Assembly: GCA_900554745.1 (NCBI GenBank)
Contig: USIU01000051.1
Location: 1 to 7,702, forward strand
Reading direction: 5' to 3'
DNA length: 7,702 bases
From: an uncultured Leuconostoc sp.
GTDB taxonomy: Bacteria; Bacillota; Bacilli; Lactobacillales; Lactobacillaceae
Positions 5,488-7,702 of the stretch are shown here, one piece after another. The notes under the pieces were generated by a model. That model saw only the letters and a program-made list of their open reading frames with translations. It did no database searches and was not told where the DNA came from. Both the position numbers and the translations under genes were made by a program. How positions within the stretch are numbered: the stretch's first letter is position 1; each line of letters begins with the position of its first letter.

Positions 5488-5590
5488 TACAAACAGCGTA
5501 ACAACATTAAATTAGGGGAGTTGGGCGCTTGGTAAAAGCGCCTGAGGTTTGTGTGTGACGACACACGACCGTACATAAAGGGTAACAAAC
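5488..5590 (+). promoter_or_regulatory. Two-hairpin leader before the fused ABC transporter gene
   Basis: Two stable hairpins lie in this gap. GGCGCTT (5524-5530) pairs with AAGCGCC (5536-5542) around GGTAA. GTGTGT (5551-5556) pairs with ACACAC (5561-5566) around GACG, with GGT/ACC closing it from outside (5546-5548, 5568-5570). The ribosome binding site AAAGGG (5578-5583) follows. Neither stem has a T tract, so they are not terminators. No convincing promoter was found, so read-through from the T-box promoter is likely. I could not match the fold to a known riboswitch. Confidence 0.45.
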
Positions 5591-7105
5591 ATGTGGCAAA
5601 CACTCATGACGCGACACGATCAATTCGTGGCGGCGCTATGGCAGCATATTCAATTAACCGTCGCCGCACTCGTGATCGCGGCACTGATTGCGATTCCTTT
5701 AGCGATTTGGGCTGAAAACCATCGACGTTATGCCGAATGGCTATTACAGTTGACCGGGCTTTTTCAAACCTTGCCCTCATTAGCTGTTTTAGGATTGCTC
5801 ATTCCGGTGGTGGGGATTGGGACACCGGCGGCTTTAATTGCCTTAGTCATTTATGCGCTATTACCAATCTTTCAAAATACGTATCTTGGGTTAACTGGGG
5901 TTGAACAAGATGTCCGTGATGGGGGCCGGGCTTTAGGGTTGTCTCGACGACAAGTCTTGCGCCGGATTCAGTTACCGTTGGCACAGCCCAGTATTCTAGC
6001 CGGTTTACGCACGGCCATTGTGTTGATTATTGGGACAGCTACCTTAGCTGCCTTGATTGGCGCCGGCGGGTTGGGCGATTTTATTTTGCTTGGGATTAAT
6101 CGTAATAATACGGATTTGATTTTGATTGGGGCCATAGCTTCCGCCGCTTTGGCACTTGTTGGTAGCTTTGGCGTGCAGTGGCTCGCCAAATTACAGCGAA
6201 CTTGGCGTCGCGTGGTGTTGGTGAGTTTAAGCGTGCTTTTTATCGGGGGGAGTATGCTCCCATTACTACCGCAAAAACAAGCACCACAAACCGTTACGAT
6301 TGCGGGGAAATTGGGATCAGAACCGGAAATTTTGATTCACATGTATGCAGCACTTATTAAGCAAGCACAACCCGAAACACGCGTGGTTTTAAAACCAAAC
6401 TTTGGCGTGACGACATTTTTATATGAGGCCTTAACAAATCACAAAATCGATTTGTATCCAGAATTTACCGGCACGATCACGTCAACGTTAGCCAAGCCGC
6501 CCGTGACGTTGCCAGTAGGGGCTGACGCCCAAACGACTTATTTAGCAGCTAAAAAAGTCGCACAGGCGCAACACTTGGTCATGACAAAACCAATGCAATT
6601 TAATGATACTTATGGGATTGCAGTGCCGCAAAGTTTAGCTAAACAGTACCAGTTGCACACGATTGGGGACTTGCAGCGATTACCGCACGCCAAAGCAGGC
6701 ATGACGGCAGAATTTTTAGATCGACCAGATGGGATGCCAGCAATTGAACGGACGTATGGGTTGAATTTGCCCAAGGTGAGCCTCGATCCGGCACTGCGAT
6801 ATCAAGCGGTGCGGGCGCAACAAGTATCGGTAGTCGATGCTTACACAACGGATTCGCAACTTAAACAATACCATTTACAGGTATTAGCCGATAATCGACA
6901 TGTTTTCCCAGTGTATCAAGGGGTAGGATTGATGCGCGCAGATTTTGCGCAAACGCACCCCAAAATTGTGCAGGCGCTCAATGAATTGGCCGGCCATATC
7001 ACCAATGAAGAGATGCAAGCGATGAATTATGCGGTTAATGTCAAACACCAATCCGCCGAGCAGGTCGCCGTTAATTATTTGAAGGCGCACAAATTACTCA
7101 AATGA
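5591..7105 (+). CDS. Fused permease and substrate-binding protein of an OpuC/OpuB-type (glycine betaine/choline) ABC transporter
   Basis: One 504-residue protein joins two parts of a quaternary-amine ABC importer for osmoprotectants. Residues about 15-200 are the permease, with membrane segments near 20-40, 52-72, 77-95, 140-165 and 175-197. The ATPase-contact EAA loop is GGRALGLSRRQVLRRIQLP (111-129). A further segment, 207-226, anchors the binding domain outside the cell. Residues 233-504 are an OpuBC/OpuCC-type binding domain with KLGSEPEIL (240-248), KPNFG (268-272), DLYPEFTGT (287-295), EFLDRPDG (374-381) and VDAYTTD (415-421). Such fusions are common in lactic acid bacteria. The partner ATPase gene, normally adjacent, is not in this window on either side, so it must be encoded elsewhere. 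ATG 5591 has AAAGGG about seven bases upstream. The substrate (glycine betaine, carnitine or choline) cannot be fixed from sequence. Confidence 0.92.
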   Translation: MWQTLMTRHDQFVAALWQHIQLTVAALVIAALIAIPLAIWAENHRRYAEWLLQLTGLFQTLPSLAVLGLLIPVVGIGTPAALIALVIYALLPIFQNTYLGLTGVEQDVRDGGRALGLSRRQVLRRIQLPLAQPSILAGLRTAIVLIIGTATLAALIGAGGLGDFILLGINRNNTDLILIGAIASAALALVGSFGVQWLAKLQRTWRRVVLVSLSVLFIGGSMLPLLPQKQAPQTVTIAGKLGSEPEILIHMYAALIKQAQPETRVVLKPNFGVTTFLYEALTNHKIDLYPEFTGTITSTLAKPPVTLPVGADAQTTYLAAKKVAQAQHLVMTKPMQFNDTYGIAVPQSLAKQYQLHTIGDLQRLPHAKAGMTAEFLDRPDGMPAIERTYGLNLPKVSLDPALRYQAVRAQQVSVVDAYTTDSQLKQYHLQVLADNRHVFPVYQGVGLMRADFAQTHPKIVQALNELAGHITNEEMQAMNYAVNVKHQSAEQVAVNYLKAHKLLK

Positions 7106-7563
7106 TGACACCAGCAGCATTACAACAGCACGTGCAGGACCTTTCGCAAGCCGTATTTGGCCGACCGTTTGAACATCAAGCGACCTTTAATGCCCGTCTA
7201 AAAACAACCGTTGGGCGTTATTTGACGCACAGTCACGACCTCGAATTTAACCCCAAAATGGCGGCCTTGCCTGAATTTGACGGCATCATCAAACATGAAC
7301 TGGTACATTATCATTTGCATTTGCAACATAAAGGTTATCGACATCGGGACCGTGATTTTAAACAGTTGCTGGCCGCTGTTGGTGGCGCCCGATATGCGCC
7401 TAGATTAGTGCCAACAACACCGGTTAAACCGCAACACTACTGGCGTTATCAATGTTGTCATGGTCATGTGATCGTGAGACAACGCCGCATTCAGGTTGAC
7501 AAGTACCGTTGTGGCCAATGTCACGGGACTTTGCGTTTGCTAGGCGAAGTTTCCCATGATTAG
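7102..7563 (+). CDS. SprT-like zinc protein
   Basis: A 153-residue protein with the zinc-metallopeptidase motif HELVH (65-69), a likely third ligand in GYRHRDRDF (His81), and a C-terminal zinc ribbon made by YQCCHGH (116-122) and YRCGQCHG (135-142). This is the SprT-like family of Firmicutes (YdcK type), related to the SprT/Spartan proteases that act on DNA-bound proteins. The role of the bacterial short forms is not established. The start is ATG 7102, which overlaps the stop of the transporter gene (ATGA), or the next codon, ATG 7105. A weak GAAGG at about 7080-7085 suggests translational coupling. The functional link with the transporter is unclear and may only be co-transcription. The protein is rich in His and Arg, as is usual for this family. 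Confidence 0.9.
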   Translation: MMTPAALQQHVQDLSQAVFGRPFEHQATFNARLKTTVGRYLTHSHDLEFNPKMAALPEFDGIIKHELVHYHLHLQHKGYRHRDRDFKQLLAAVGGARYAPRLVPTTPVKPQHYWRYQCCHGHVIVRQRRIQVDKYRCGQCHGTLRLLGEVSHD

Positions 7564-7577
7564 TGGTAACATTCAGG

Positions 7578-7583
7578 TATAAT
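7578..7583 (+). promoter_or_regulatory. Possible promoter -10 for the HAD gene
   Basis: A perfect TATAAT at 7578-7583 lies 33 bases before the next start codon. The -35 position (about 7555-7560, CATGAT) is poor, so the promoter is tentative. Confidence 0.4.
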
Positions 7584-7615
7584 AAAAACATTAGCAATGA
7601 GAAAGTGAGTGGCAT

Positions 7616-7702
7616 ATGATACAACTTATTCTATCGGATCTTGATGAAACTTTACTCAACGATGATGGGACAATCCATCCAGAAAATATTGCGGCTATTC
7701 AG
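7616..7702 (+). CDS. Cof-type HAD-superfamily hydrolase (N-terminal part)
   Basis: The first 29 residues run to the window edge. They begin MIQLILSDLDETLLNDDGTI, with the HAD motif I as SDLDETL: Asp8 is the nucleophile and Asp10 the acid/base. Glu replaces the usual Gly after it, a variant common in this subfamily. The pattern of motif I followed by DGTIHPENIAAI is typical of Cof/YidA-type sugar-phosphate or flavin-phosphate phosphatases. The substrate cannot be told from this fragment. GAGAAAGTGAG (about 7600-7610) is a modest ribosome binding site for ATG 7616. The gene continues beyond the window. Confidence 0.88.
   Translation, partial: MIQLILSDLDETLLNDDGTIHPENIAAIQ

Noticed and set aside
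5551..5567. Guanidine-II riboswitch, suggested by a hairpin that can carry an ACGA loop
   Set aside because: That class needs two hairpins with ACGR loops. The first hairpin here has a GGTAA loop, and the gene is not a guanidine exporter.
5515..5583. yybP-ykoY (manganese) riboswitch, suggested by GGGGAGT at the start of the leader
   Set aside because: The conserved internal loops of that class are not present, and the gene is an osmolyte transporter, not a metal exporter.
5968..7090. Several minus-strand open frames inside the transporter gene
   Set aside because: They are shadows of a well-supported + strand gene with continuous family motifs.

Overview
The window reads as low-to-moderate GC Firmicute DNA, most likely a lactic acid bacterium of the Lactobacillaceae (a Weissella/Leuconostoc-like genome is my best guess from the proteins and base composition; this is inference). 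The reasons are the delta subunit of RNA polymerase (rpoE), a DUF1934/YwiB gene in front of it, plsX-acpP, two T-box leaders, a fused permease/substrate-binding osmolyte transporter and a SprT-like protein. All supported genes lie on the + strand.

Layout. Positions 1-149 hold the tail of an unrecognised gene that runs into the DUF1934 gene (88-537). rpoE follows (563-1147) and ends in a clear terminator. A stand-alone, divergent tRNA-Lys(TTT) (1304-1377) has its own promoter and a 14-bp terminator. A T-box riboswitch (about 1497-1741) then controls an AAT-family amino-acid permease (1783-3165). Next come plsX (3286-4338) and acpP (4381-4629), the lipid-synthesis pair. plsX has no Shine-Dalgarno next to its ATG. 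A perfect GGAGG lies about 57 bases upstream and is separated from the start by a strong hairpin.

Twelve bases after acpP a near-consensus promoter starts a second T-box leader (about 4676-4957). Its specifier reads as AUG (methionine). The gene behind it (5008-5487) is a GAF-domain protein of the free methionine-(R)-sulfoxide reductase family, so the leader and the enzyme point to the same amino acid. This protein keeps the catalytic Cys but has valine at both other conserved Cys positions. No terminator is visible after it. The next gene (5591-7105) is an OpuC-like permease fused to a glycine betaine/choline-type binding domain, with a two-hairpin leader and no ATPase gene beside it. It overlaps a SprT-like zinc protein (7102-7563). 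The window ends inside a Cof-type HAD phosphatase gene (7616 onward).

The most interesting points are the methionine T-box on a methionine-sulfoxide reductase, the hairpin between the plsX ribosome binding site and its start, the unusual tRNA-Lys, and the non-standard specifier loop of the first T-box.
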